DNA from: Talinum fruticosum
Taxonomy: Eukaryota; Streptophyta; Magnoliopsida; Caryophyllales; Talinaceae
Length of the DNA: 64,000 nucleotides
Direction of reading: 5' to 3'
Assembly (NCBI GenBank): GCA_021018815.1
Contig: JAITYX010000009.1
Location: 7,132,501-7,196,500, forward strand
The position numbers and the translations under genes are program-made. The notes under the pieces were generated by a model, which worked only from the letters and a program-made list of their open reading frames with translations, was not told where the DNA came from and did not search any database. Shown here piece by piece: positions 1 through 12,012 of the stretch. Position 1 is the first letter of the stretch, and each line of letters begins with the position of its first letter.

Positions 1-789
1 TAGTAAATTTTGATGCTTGAAACTTCGATCGTTTTTCTATCCGAAGCTTGGCTTGAATAAACTATTGTACTAACATGCTTGTCAATGAATAATCATATTG
101 ACGAAAGTTAAGTGTTTTACCTTAATAATTTAATCGAAAACTAACCGAAAATTTAATCTAAAAAAACTAATTTGGTGGGTCCAAAAGCTCCCATTTGCAT
201 GCATATGGTGCCAAACATCCACTTGCCATGCTTGATGAGACTTCACAAGCTATTCCATTAGCTAGGGTTGCAAGGCTATCGTGACGAGACATCACCTCTC
301 CTCTCGACCAGGTGCTCGGCTAGCCTTTGACAGGCCCGGCCACTGCGTGCTTCCGTCGAATTCCATTAGTCACCCTTACCTTTTTGACTCTTATCTTGTA
401 TGCTTGGCTTGAATAGACGAAATGGGTCAATAGAAGGGGAACTTAGTGTGTTCATTTTGCATACACTTCACTCACTTCTCTCATGCATTCTTGCCTTACT
501 TTTGTGCATTCTTGCTTTGCTCCTATTGAAAACTAGTTGGTTTTCAGAATCTTCCCTTCAAATATATCTAGAAGAAAGGCTCATCATACCGGGAGGACAA
601 GGGCTGAGAAATTGGTCCAAGATAACTTCTTGGAATGGGAATGGTGTCCTTATAATGATTGAAATCCAAATAACCTCTTGGTGGAGGCTGAGAATCATGT
701 TTCTTCATTTGCCATTACTCCTTCGGTAAGCTAGTTGGCTTAAACTTCTACTTTTTCTCATTTATAGTAGTTCTTTTACTAAAAAAATC
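1..789. other. Intergenic or transposon leader, no gene recognised
   Basis: I see no domain I can name here. A short + strand open frame at 400-729 encodes a Leu-rich peptide with no family resemblance that I can support. Near 600-700 the + strand reads like the leader of the PMD gene that follows (an acidic and aromatic stretch around KLVQDNFLEWEW), so part of this may be its first exon. Confidence is low. Confidence 0.3.
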
Positions 790-2944
790 TTGTTGGAATT
801 TTGTCTTGTAGAAAAGCTCAATTCGAAGTAGTGGAGCCATACCAAAATTCATGGAGAAATGTAGAAAGATACACTATCCTCTTGAAGATGTCATGCATAA
901 TGTTGGGTTTGGCTCTCTCTTCCTTGCTTTAAATCACCTTTGTGACAAAAGATAGCAGGATCCTATTAGGGCCGTAAGTGAGCAGTTTTGGGATACCACT
1001 ATTACTTTCCATCTTCCCTTCAAGGAAATGACTATTACTCCTTTTGACTTTGCTATTTTATCCGGTTTAGACTTCTCAGTGGAGCCTCTAATCTATGACT
1101 AGAATTTGTACAAAGATCATGGCTATCTTCGTCGTCTCTTTTATCCCATGGCTTATAGGTTTCATCGGGAAAATTTCTTTAAATATACCATTATTTTCGA
1201 GGCTTTTGAGTATGTTAGGTTTTGGGCCCGATATTCTCCACAACAACAAATCCGAATCGTGCTTGCTCTCTTATTGAGCACAATACTCTTTTGTGACCAA
1301 GCCTCTAAGGTTCACGTTCATTATTTGGTGAACTTAGTGGACCTCGATAAAATAAAGGAGCTTAATTGGGGTGCTCCTGCGTACACTTGCCTCATAAGGG
1401 GCCTCTGTGCTGTGTGCCACACACTAAACCCGAGATAGACTTGACTAACTATCTTCCACTATGCAGCTTTTGGAAGATCATTGAGGTATGCTCTAGTTCA
1501 TAACTTATTTCCAATGTATTGTCATCTTGTGTGGATAAAAATATTACTTGTTTTACAAAATGTAGCCATGGTTGTATGAATATTTCCCGCATCTTTCGCC
1601 CCACTCAACAAATAATCCAACGTTTCCAACCTCCATATCATAGGCTTCTTGAGATCCACCCTCAACCAGTGTGGATTTGGTATGTCGATTTTAAGCTCTA
1701 ATTTACCTCAAAAATGTGTCCGGGAAAAACAATAACTACACTACCGCCTTGTCTGTCCCTTCTCACTTGCTGTGGTGGGCCTTGTGGGCCTAGCGATGGC
1801 CATCGCCAACCTTGGCTGCACTTTCTTTGTGCCCGTTTTCTTGTTGTTTTTCACTTTTTCTTGCTTGTTTCTTCATGAATCATGTATGTGCAAGCTAACT
1901 TTCATCCTTGGGTCCAAATCCAACTCCCTCTAAGTGTAACTATTGCACGGGAGTTGAGTGAAAGGAGGATCTTGTTTAAGGGTCCTTTTGGGTTCTGTTG
2001 GTATCTTGGTGAGAAAGTCACACCACAAATTCATGATAACACATGGCCTCCATTTGTTCCTCTTCAACCACCACAGACCATGTTTTACTTTTGCTCTCTT
2101 TCCCAATAAGAGTAAGTTGAAGCGACCATCGGGTATCCTTATACCCAATTCCTCAATTTATACACGTCCTATACACATCATGCGGGGCGGATTATGACTC
2201 AGCTGGTGAGTTTCTACTTCTTACTCTCTTTTGCGTAGTTGAGTTGAATTTCTTGTATGAGAATTAACTTCATCTTTTGTAGCTTACTCTTGAGGATATC
2301 CACATTCCAAGTCTTAATGTAGATGTTTCTTAACTAAGGAATCTCCTCATTATGTGAGGATTCTTGAAATCCCCGAGGAAGAATGTGCTTGGGAATCCTT
2401 TCCCTAAAAGCTGGCGAGGGTAAGAGTTTCATGCTTTTTACTTTTAGTTGCATGATAAAAGTGTTTTGCTAATACCATTGAATAAATTTTGTAGTACGAT
2501 CGGGAGCAATCTCGAACCATGTCTATTAGACTTCAATCCGCTCTTAGGGGAATCCGAGACTTCCTCACCTGGAAGGACTTTCCCAACCTTCTCGGTGAGT
2601 CTTTGGTTAGTGAAATGATAACTTCATTGAGCTTTTCGTAGGTGTGCTAATTGCTCCTTCATTTTTGTAGAGGCGTCGATCTAGAACGTCTTCACTGGGA
2701 GGCCTTCTTTGTGCCCGGGGCATCAAACACATCAATCTAGCCAATAAGCACCCTCCGGTGTTACATTTAGAGCAGGTACTTTACGGCGTTCTTCACGGTG
2801 TACGCATCATCGAAGTACTTTGAAGCGGGACCTAGCACCTCCAAACTTAGTTATTCGATGTGGGGCCTAACTTTATTGAAGAGAGTTTGAATATTACGCC
2901 CTTCAAGCATTTGATTGTCACGGGAACCTGCTTTACTTCCACCG
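790..2944 (+). pseudogene. Plant mobile domain (PMD, aminotransferase-like/MAIN-like) pseudogene, 5' part
   Basis: The + strand shows fragments typical of the plant mobile domain family, which occurs in transposons and in domesticated MAIN-like proteins. Around 1,020-1,080 it reads EMTITPFDFAILSGLDF. Around 1,320-1,420 it reads DLDKIKELNWGAPAYTCLIR, a family hallmark preceded by a run of about 100 open residues. Near 1,990-2,090 there is a WYLGEKV motif followed by a Pro-rich stretch, and near 2,500-2,600 a basic helix with RGIRDFLTWKDF. The pieces lie in different frames, with stop codons and probable introns, so the gene looks dead. It is interrupted at 2,944 by a copia element and resumes at 13,596: joining the two sides across the target duplication gives continuous sequence. 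It could be a PMD-bearing transposon rather than a host gene; I see no TIRs. Confidence 0.7.
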
Positions 2945-4534
2945 TGAAGGTTTGCTCGGGGAGAGTCCGAGTCACCCTAGAGGGGGTGAATAGGGTGATG
3001 GAAGTTTTCGTGAAACCTTAAACTCTTTTGATAAAGAAGAGACAAGGACAGGTTACGAGTCGATTAGCAGGGTCGAAATATATGGACTCGAAATGCTATC
3101 AAGAATAAATAAGCGAGATCAAGCGGAAGAAGTATAACGATCCGAGTCTAGAATGAACTCGGAAAGACAACACTTAGAAATTACTTGGAAACCCTCCTGG
3201 GGCGAGAAAACCACGAACCGTGCTAAGTGCTAATCCAAGCACGAAGTCAAATCCACTATTTTGAGTCCACAAAATATCGTGAGCTGGCCGAACCCGAGTT
3301 GCCCCCTTAGACAACTCTATACAAGTTTTCCTAGACTCGAAATTCCCTTATCCGATCTAGTACTTCCTAGCTGAGATAACCCTTACAGCTAGGGACAACT
3401 AAGCTGAGTTTACCCTTACGGTTTAGTCAAGGGACCTTACAGAGAAAGTAAGAAAGTGTTTGTAACTAAGTACAAGACCTTACAACTCGAAAGTAATGAA
3501 TTACAAATTGAGAGTCGTAAGTAGAAGATTGAGAGTGTAGACAGAGACTTTGAGCAAGTATATGTATTAACAATATGTTCGGCAATCTTCAAGTCTTGTG
3601 AGGTGGCTTTTATTTATAGATAACCGGGCGAGTAGCCGTTATCTTCATCTGCTAGCTGAGAGTCTTACGTGACCATTGATGAAGCTTTACGAGTCACTCG
3701 AAAGCATCCGTTGTAATGTGAACGTTGGATAACGGTTTAACTCTCTTAGAAGTCCCAAAACCACTGGCGGTGTCTTGAAAGGTAAGGTGAAAACCACCGT
3801 TAAGCTTAACGTTCCAGTTTTCCAGATTTGGAAGCAGAGCAGCCACGACACAATCTTACGGGACTGGAGCGAGAGAAGGTGAAAAGCCATGTGTCGTTGG
3901 TGATTTGACGTTTTGAAGCCGGTTACTTTTGTGGTTTGAAAAAGGTGTATCCTCGTTTGAATAACCTACAAAAGTAAAACAATTTTGGTTCTCAAAGTAT
4001 AAGATACTTTGGTCCAAGATTAGACACGAGATAATAAAGTAATTATGATAATTAAACAACTAATTATACGAGTCGGAAGACAAGTGGAATTTTGAGTCTA
4101 AAAACCATGTAACTCAAAATTCCATCCGACTTAGTCTAAGCGATAGATCAAGATATATAATGAATATCGAGTGAAATAACTTGATACGGACTAAGTATTG
4201 GACAGACTAAGAAATCACTTACTATAACATAATAGAGCTTAAGATCGAAGTCGGATTCCGAGTGAGAAAAGACGAAATACTAGTTCACTTAATCTGCGAT
4301 AAATCGAGTGATGAGGCACTCGGAACAAAGAACCAGTTTTACGAGTCACTTACGGATAAGCAAGAAATATAAGAAGTAAAACTCGTATCACTTAGAGAAG
4401 ATACCATTTCACTCGAGAGAAGTTTCTAAGATACGAGAGAATGCCTTAGAATCAAAACTCTATAAGTATGAGATGGTTATACCGATTCATTTAATGCAAC
4501 TCGGAAATGCGTTGAGCGAGTGTCTAAGTCTTCA
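2945..4534 (-). repeat. 3' LTR of the first copia element
   Basis: This is a 1,590 bp long terminal repeat, nearly identical by eye to 12,013-13,595, with scattered substitutions and small indels (for example an extra seven bases near 3,226). A TATA-like TATAAATA on the - strand lies at 3,611-3,618. Its left edge TGAAGG and right edge GTCTTCA match the other copy exactly. The open frames inside it, such as 3,687-4,059 on the - strand, are non-coding LTR sequence. Confidence 0.93.
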
Positions 4535-4548
4535 ATCTCCCCTTTTTG
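4535..4548 (-). other. Polypurine tract of the first copia element
   Basis: On the - strand this reads as a run of purines (AAAAAGGGGAGAT) immediately before the TGAAGAC start of the 3' LTR. This is the expected site for priming plus-strand DNA synthesis, and it confirms the - strand orientation of the element. Confidence 0.85.
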
Positions 4549-5290
4549 ATAAAAGGCATTCCATACTTAGACAGGAACTTTGTTAGTGAAAAGATCGACT
4601 ACGAATAGTTGCTCATAAAAGAAATTATGTAAAGTATACTTTGTGTATCGAGCATAATGTAAACAGATCGAGCATAAAGTAAGAATATGCTTAATAATGA
4701 GATAATGTTAACTCAGAAAGATTGTAAACACAAAAGTTATAGAAGAGAAAGCATTAATTCATTGAACTTAACAAAATTACATATATTGAAAGGGAAAAAC
4801 TCCCCTAAAGCTGGGCAACAAGTTTGTCCGACTCTATTTCTCCCCCTTGCCTTTCAGCAAAAACAACAAAAAGAAGGGAAGCAAAGAAACAAATAGTGCA
4901 ACTTAGATGTCCGGAGAAAAGAAATAGAAATCTCTCGAAAGAAGAAGAATCGCGAGACTTTGGCATGGTGACACAATGCATGGCGCCTACGAGGGAGAGG
5001 GAGATTTCGAGTGGAGGCGGAGGGAGCGGAGGTTCGCTGGCGCTGGTAAGATCTTGACAATGTGCTTGAGCGCGGCGGAGGGAGAGTTGGTACGATCGTC
5101 GGGGCTCGGCTCCGAGTGGCTAACTCGGGCTGAGTGGATCGAGGGGTTACGCCCTTGCAACCTCGGGAGGCTGGAGGGGCTGCTCCGTCGACCCGCTGGT
5201 GTAGCTAGGTCCTCCGACCCACCCAGGCTGTTATCCGAGCCGAGTATAGCTATTTGAGCTTGCGGAGCAGGCGACCCTCAGCGGTTCCCA
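4549..5290 (-). other. Non-coding 3' internal region of the first copia element
   Basis: The stretch lies between the end of the env-like ORF and the PPT. Its first half is A-rich, its second half GC-richer and purine-rich on the + strand. I see no domain here. The short + strand frames at 4,687-5,257 have no recognisable content. Confidence 0.5.
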
Positions 5291-6431
5291 CTACTTCTTC
5301 TTGGTGTTCCTCCCCTTGCCGGATGGTCCTGCCTTAGCCGCGGGTTCCTCGGCGTCTGCTGCTACTGCATCTGCGGCTTCTTCTTCTTCATCCCCGCTGT
5401 CCGAGGAGGTCGGACTCAGGCTGGAAGACGCTTCGAGACGCGTCCGAGTCACCCCGGTCCTAAGCCGCCTTGGACCTTCTCTCTCGAGGAGCTCGATCGG
5501 CTCCTGCTGCTCCTTCACCGGTGACCTCATCTCAAGAACAAGAGACTGCTGCTCTCGAATTTGGGATTGGCCGGTCTTTTGGTTGATGGTCGGATTTTGG
5601 AGGACAAGTTTGAAAGACCGGAGCATGTCCACGAAATCGGAGGACACGGAGCTGATTTTGTCCATAAAGCGGTGGACAAAAAGCAGAGAGAGATTTGGAA
5701 GCACCTGAGGTGGAGGCACCACCAGGTGGAGAGGGGAGAAAGAGAGGGGTTGATTTCGAGTCTAAGGTGGAGAAGGGGGCCTCGGCTCCGAGTTATGCAC
5801 CCGGACACCGGGTTCGGTTTCTGGTATCCGTACCCTGCAGTTCCTTCTTGCCGACAACAATGGCAGCCTCGAACACGGCGTTTGGGTGCGAGGGAAAGGA
5901 ACTTTGGGGTTCTCCTTGCCGAATGCTTGTGAGAAAAAGGTTCTCATCGGCAGAAAGCACGAAGGCGAGCTTCGACTTCAGCCGAGTCACGAAAAGTTTT
6001 TCGGGACTCGGGGAACTCTTTGGCGTATTTTTCAAAGAAGTCGTCGGCGACTTCGATGAAAGGAATGGGGTTGCTTGTTCAAGAAGAGGGAGGTGACCTT
6101 GAACGAGGCGGTGGAGGAGAGAGGTGTTTATTCGAAAAGTTATGTTACGAACCACGGAGGTTAGAACATTTTCGGAGGCAGATGAGGTGAGTATAGAACT
6201 CAAAACGAGTTCGGGATAGATGAACTCACCGAAACACGGAAAATTGTATGCTCCGGTGGTTTGAATGTGGGACAACCAAGAAAATTTGGTTGTTGGAAAG
6301 AATTTGTCGTCCAGCGCAAGGTCTTTGGGTGACAATGGGCTTTGAGGAGGTTGAGCTTTACGGAATTTTGGTGCGAGGCTTTTGGAAGAGGAGGAGACCT
6401 AGAAGTCGGGATGGTTTCCTCTCTTAGGCAT
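5291..6431 (-). pseudogene. Env-like ORF of the first copia element, broken
   Basis: On the - strand a start codon at 6,431 opens with MPKRGNHPDF and hits a stop after ten codons. A frame of about 180 residues then runs from 6,335 to 5,793, and a further frame from 5,722 to 5,291 ends in an Asp/Glu/Ala-rich, Lys-tailed stretch (SGDEEEEAADAVAADAEE). The location between RNase H and the 3' LTR is that of the envelope-like ORF of Sireviruses. The second copia element opens the same way (MPKRG at 28,036), which supports the start and shows that the ORF is a family feature. I see no clear signal peptide or membrane anchor, so an envelope role is only inferred from position. It is broken by at least one stop and a frame change. 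Confidence 0.65.
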
Positions 6432-7059
6432 TTTGAGAGAGATGGAAGGGAAAATGAAACTTTCGAGTAGGAAAGAGAAGGTGAGGTAGAAGAGAAGAAA
6501 TGAAAAAGTGTAGAAGAAAAAGATGAGAGCGGTCGAAACTTATGAGAGATGGCTTCTTCGACGCTTGTAGAAGTTCAAGGATGATTGTTCACGTAGAAAT
6601 CTTCCGCGAAAAGTTTCGTTTGAGAGAGATGGAATGTAGAATACCGAGACGAAGATGAATAGGCGCTATTTATAGAAAAAATAGAAGCCCGTCAACTATC
6701 AGTTAAGTATAACTCCGTTCGACTCGGCTTGTCCATCGGTCATCGAAGACCGGTGTAACGGTTCTCTTCAACGGTTAAGATTTCAGCGGTTAGAAATCCA
6801 CGGCTAATATCGATCACGGCGCTTGAGAGAGAGAGAGTGATTTTGAAAATATGATCCGAAACTCTCCACTTGTTCTAGAGATAGTTTCGAAAATTTGAAG
6901 TCCAAGTTTCTCTAAGTCCGAGTTTGACTCGGATTGGTTTCGAGTGACTCGAAGCACGAAATAACTACTAACCCGGTATCACTGAATCAAGCTGAGCTAA
7001 TGGTTAAAAAAGAAAACCATAACACGGAATTATGCAATGAATAGCATATAATTAAGCAT
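6432..7059 (-). other. Spacer between RNase H and env-like ORF of the first copia element
   Basis: This is a non-coding, purine-rich stretch (+ strand) with a short GA run near 6,826-6,837. I see no ORF or domain. It probably holds the leader of the env-like ORF. Confidence 0.45.
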
Positions 7060-8570
7060 TTAGCATACCAAGCTCATTCCGAATAAAGCAAAGCTGATCT
7101 TCACCAAGAGGCTTAGTAAAAAAGCAGCCAATTGAAGATTAGTAGGAATGAACTCAAGTTCAATATCACCTTTTTCGAGTGATCGCGTAAGAAGTGATAT
7201 CGACCTCGATATGCTTTGTTTTCGAATGCTTGGACGGGGTTCTGGTGATGCTAATTGCGCTTTGGTTGTCACACTTGATTGGTGCTGATTTGAATGATAG
7301 TCCAAGATCTTTCAAGTGTTGCTTTATCCATAGAATGCGAGCGCAACGAGGCTCCAGCTGCAACATATTCAGCTTCGGCGGTTGATAGAGCTACTGAGTT
7401 CTGTTTCTTTGAATGCCAAGATATTAGGGATTGACCCGGAAATTGGCACGCTCTAGATGTGCTCTTTCGATCAACTTTGTATCCTGTGTAATCTGCGTTT
7501 GAGTATCCAGGTGAGAGTCGGTTTTGAGTCTCTAGAATACCATAGACCTAAATTACGAGTGCCTGCAAGATATCTGAATATTCTCTTCACCGCAGTGAGA
7601 TGTGATTCTTTTGGATTAGCTTGAAATCATGCGCATAGGCAAACACTGAACATTATATCTAGCTCTGCTTGAAGTGAGATATAGCAAAGATCCAATCATA
7701 CCTCGATAGAGTTTCGATCTATTGCTTTACCTTTCTCGTCCGAGTCAAGCTTTATACTGCTTGCTCATAGGTGTAGATGCGTGCTTTGCATTTTGAAGTT
7801 TGTATTTCTTCAACGGTTCCTTGGTATACTTAGATTGATGGACAAAGATCCCATCCTTGTCTTGTTTGATTTGTAAACCAAGGAAGAAATTAAGTTCTCT
7901 CATCATGCTCATTTGGAATTCTTGACTCAGCAACTCGAGAAAATTCTCGGCACGAAACTCATTAGTAGCACCGAAAATAATATCATCAACATAGATTTGA
8001 ACAATAAGGAAATCTTTCCCCTTGGTCTTTATGAAGAGTGTCTTGTCGATCCGACCTCTTTTAAAATCATTTTGAACCAAGAAGCTACTTAGTCTTTCAT
8101 ACCAAGCTCGAGGTGCTTGTTTAAGACCATAGAGAGCCTTTTGAAGTTTGAAAACATGATTTGGAAATTACGAGTTTTCAAAACCGGGAGGTCTGCTCGA
8201 CATAGAATTCTTCTTCAATAAAACCATTGAGAAAGGCACACTTAACATCCATTTGATATAATTTAATATGCATGCTAGATGCAAATGCCAACAGATATTC
8301 TAATAGCTTCGATTCTAGCTACAGGTGCAAAGGTTTCCCCACAATCAATTCCTTCTTCTTGATTGTACCCTTGAGCCACAAGTCTAGCCTTGTTTCGACT
8401 ACCACACCACTTTCATCTAGTTTGTTCTTGAAAACCCACTTGGTTCCTATAGCTGGGTGGTCGGAAGGTCGGTTGGTCACGAGTCCAAACTTGGTTTCTT
8501 TCAAGCTGATTGAGTTCCTCTTGCATGGCCTGTACCCATTCAGGTTCATTAAGGCCCTCTAGTGCATTTT
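7060..8570 (-). pseudogene. Copia reverse transcriptase and RNase H (first element), broken
   Basis: Reading leftward on the - strand, 8,549-8,319 carries the start of the RVT_2 domain ([18 protein letters not shown]). The segment 8,080-7,745 carries the catalytic YVDDIIFGATNE motif and the downstream FFLGLQIKQ and YTKEPLKKY motifs. The RNase H part follows in 7,560-7,060, with ILWIKQHLKDLG and the KCDNQSAISI motif that holds an RNase H aspartate. The order and motifs are those of Ty1/copia pol. Frames change between the pieces and stops interrupt them, so no full polyprotein can be made. It would have copied the element RNA into DNA in virus-like particles. Confidence 0.88.
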
Positions 8571-10168
8571 GGGTTCGAGTTAATGAAATGAATGCAGTGA
8601 ATGCACATAGATTTTGAAGAGAGGAACGAGTTCTTACCCCATTGTTGATATCGAAATGATGTTTTCTTGGGGATGACTTGGAAATAAATTTGAATGCTTT
8701 ACCAGTTCTTTGATTTACGAGGTTTGTGGGCTGAGCTGCTTGATCTTCATAAGCTTGTTACGAGTGATCCTCTTCATTAACTTGTTCGTTACGAGCGAGC
8801 TCTTGAATTGTCTCATTCAGAGTTTCCTCGTTCGGAGTGACTTCATTACGAGCGTGTTAGAGTCCGAGTCTTTGTAGGCTCGTCTTCGTCATCATCTCTT
8901 CGAGCTTTAGTTACGAAGTATGAAAACTCATTTGGTTTCTCCTGTTCAAGCTCATCAAACACTACGTGGATGCTTTCTTCCACTTTGTTAGTTCTCTTAT
9001 TAAAAATGCGATAAGCTTTGCTATGAGTGGAATAACCCGGAAAAATACCTTCATCGACCGAGCGTCAAACTTGGTCGAGTGATCCTTACCATTGTTGTGA
9101 ACGAAGCACTTACACCCGAATGGTGCGAAGTAGGAAATATTTGGCTTCTTCCCTTTGTAGAGCTCATAAGGTGTTTTCTTGAGAATGGGTCCGATGAGGC
9201 ATCTATTCAAAGTGTAGTTAGGCTGTGTTGATTGCCTACGCCCAGAAATAGTAAGACAAGTTGTGCTCAATCATCATTGTCCTTGTTATTTCTTCAAGGG
9301 TTACTGTTCTTTCTCTCTACTACTCCATTCCGTTGAGGAGTTCTAGGTGTTGAGAAGTTGTGAGAGATTCCACTTTTGTCACGGAACTACGAGAATTCGA
9401 GTAATCGAACTCCCTTCCATGGTTAGTTCGAATCCTCCGGATCTGAGTACGAGACTCAACTTGAATTTTTCTGCAGAGCTTGCTTGAACTCCTTGAAAGC
9501 TTCATTTTTGTGCTTAAGAAAACACACCCAGGTAAATCGTGAATAATCATCAATAACAACAAGTATGTAAGATTTACCTGCGAGACTCTTCACAGGGATT
9601 TCACCACATAAGTCCATATGAAGTAATTCAAGCACTTTGGATGTGGAAGCTGTCTTGAGAGATTTGAATGAAGATCGACTTGTTTCCCTACGGTGCATGC
9701 TTCACATACTTTGTCTTTCTCAAAAACACGGTTAGGTAAACCCCTAACTAGACCATTAGATGCCGGTTTCTTGATAGTATGCATGCTAATATGGCCTAAT
9801 CTACGATGCCAAGTCCATGAATCATCATGAAGAGATGCTTTTAAGCAAGATAAATTCGACTTGGGTCGAAAGAGGAATGATGTAAGTATTACACGATCTC
9901 TTACCGAAAGCTTGATCTCTTTGGTAGTGACATAAGAAATAGTGCAATTCGTGCGAGTGAATCTTACCTCTTGACCTTTGTCACATAGTTGAGAGATCTT
10001 GAGTAGATTATACTTTAATCCCTTGACAAGGTAGACTGGACTAACCAGATTGCTTCCTTTTCCAATCTTGCCAATCCCCGCTATCTTGCCTTTGCTATCA
10101 TCTCCAAATGTGACCTTTCCTCCTTTATGTTTTTCCAACTCGAGAGAAGAGTCCTGCATCTCCGACAT
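8571..10168 (-). pseudogene. Copia GAG-pre-integrase and integrase (first element), broken
   Basis: The - strand frame from 10,168 to 9,590 contains LVSPVYLVKGLKYNLLKISQ and then TWHRRLGHISMHTIKK with a CEACTVGKQ motif. That is the HHCC-type GAG-pre-integrase and zinc-binding region. The frame 9,698-9,456 carries the integrase core start (LLHMDLCGEIPVKS, then VVIDDYSRFTWVCFLKHK). Pieces at 9,562-8,962 carry the rest (the PYELYKGKKPNISY stretch of copia integrase and FGCKCFVHNNG). The left part, 8,571-8,961, is the poorly conserved linker to RT. Stops and frameshifts separate the pieces. Confidence 0.85.
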
Positions 10169-10399
10169 ATGGCATGAACATCCACTTTGTCAAGGTACCG
10201 GTGTCCTTTCGATCTCTTACGAGTGACTCGCAAAACAAAGAGAGTCTAACCCTTCTCATTTCCTTTAACGAACCCAGTAACACTCCTTACTTGTGGTCCT
10301 TTTACGAGGAAGAAGGTGTTTTGGAACCTAGATTTGAATGACTTTGGGTTTCGTCGATTACGAGTCTTCCTCTCGAGAAGCGTAGTGCTGTGTCTCTTT

Positions 10400-11953
10400 C
10401 TTTTTAAAAACTTTTCCTTTTGAAATAGGAGAGAATGGTTTCTTTTTGTAAACGAGTTACGGGCTTAGTCCTTCCTTCATTTACGTGAATGGGACCATGC
10501 TCAACTTTCCGAACTTCACGGTTCGGAATCATTTTTAAACGATTACGAGTAGGAATTGGATTCCTCTTCTTTGTTGAAACCAAGACCTTCTTTTCGAAAG
10601 GAGACACATTGTGATCCTAAGAGCATGTCAAGGTTTTTTTACCTTGAGTAAATTTTAAAATCGAGATCTTGAGACTCGGTGAGCTTCGTTTTAGTTGCTC
10701 ATTTTCTTTCTGAGTAACTCGGACTCGGTCTCATTTGTTTGAGCACTAGTCTTGAGTTCTCCGAGTGTGAGTCTCGGCTTTTCCAATTCGTTTTTCAAAG
10801 AATTGCTCTCGAAGAAATTGACTCAAGTTGTTCTCTTGAGGATTAGTTTCCTCATTGTCCGAGTCCGAGTCGACTCCTTTTCGGCTTCCGAGTCAGAAAT
10901 TGCCATCGGACATTTCGAGTCGTCCGAGTCCTCATCATCTTCCGATGAATCCTCATCGCTCCATGTTGCCATCATGGCCTTCTTCTTCTTTCTGTCCCTT
11001 TTCCTTTTCGGACACCCTTTGACTATGTGGTCTTTCTTTGCCACACTCGAAACACCCAGAATTCTTAGATAAAGATAACTTTGAAGGAGAAGAAAACTTA
11101 CCTTTTCGTCTTTCTTATCTTTCTTGTAGAATTCTTCTTTTAGCCCTTTGTCCCATCTTTTGTGTTTCATCATTTTCTTGAATCCTCTTGCAATGAGTGC
11201 CATGGGATCGTCTTCGAGTCGGAAGAGCTCAAATTTGCTTCTTTGGATTACGAGGCTTTTAGCGCTATGTTCCTTTTGGTACTGCCCTCGGCATCCTCTT
11301 CTTCTAGATGGATTTCGTGAGTTAGAAGCTTTCCGATGGGCTCGTCCGGCTTTAAGAGTGAGAGGTTCTAAGCTTCCTCTATGGCGAGTCACCTTTGAAC
11401 CCCATCTTCTTTTGGGTAGACTTCGAGTATCTTTCCGCACATTTCCTCGTGTGTGATCTTCTTACCCAGAGACTTGAGATTGTTGGTAATCTCGATAAAC
11501 CGAATAAACATCCGAGTAATGTTCTCTTCTAGCTCCATCTTGAATAGCTCGTATTTATGAAGATATTGACTAATCTTCGCTTGTCGACCTGGCTTGTGCC
11601 TTCATAAGTGTTGACCAGTGTGTCCCACACTTCTTTTGCTGTGTCGCGAGCGGACACCCGATTGTATTCCTCCGAGCTAATGGCGCACTTCAGAATGTTT
11701 GTTGCCTTGAAGTTCTTTCGAACTTCTCGCTTCGCCCTGAGTGAATTCGGCCTTTGTCTTGGGAATGATTACGAATTCCTCTGTCTTCATTGGAATGTAA
11801 TTTCCTTGTCGGATGATTTCCCACACATCTTCATCATGATCCATGAGGAAACATTCCATAAGCTTCTTCCAATGCCCAAAGTTTGATCCTTTGAATTTTG
11901 GTGGCCTCGTTGGAAGATCTTCCTTCATCGAACTCTCCTTTGTTACGAGCCAT
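10400..11953 (-). pseudogene. Copia gag (first element), broken
   Basis: On the - strand the likely start at 11,953 reads MARNKGEFDEG, and the gag frame continues in another phase from 11,928 (PKFKGSNFGHWKKLMECFL, the DUF4219/UBN2-type start). The frame 11,440-10,823 includes a KKMMKHKRWDKG region and a degraded CCHC knuckle. CFECGK is readable at about 11,054-11,037 in one frame, and its partner KDHIVKGCPKRK lies in the next frame, so a frameshift falls inside the knuckle. An acidic Ser/Asp-rich segment follows (DEDSSEDDEDSDDS). Gag would form the virus-like particle and bind RNA. At least two frameshifts make it non-functional. Confidence 0.82.
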
Positions 11954-11998
11954 TTGATCTTTAGACATTTGGATGGTTAGATCCTTTTTGAAAGGCTA

Positions 11999-12010
11999 GG
12001 CTCGATACCA
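11999..12010 (-). other. Primer binding site, initiator tRNA-Met type
   Basis: The - strand reads TGGTATCGAGCC two bases from the end of the 5' LTR. The usual copia PBS, complementary to the 3' end of initiator tRNA-Met, is TGGTATCAGAGC; here one A is missing. Confidence 0.85.
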
Positions 12011-12012
12011 AT

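Noticed and set aside
5301..6096. + strand ORFs opposite the env-like ORF
   Set aside because: They are shadows of the - strand ORF. The start, MPKRG, is shared with the second copia element only on the - strand.
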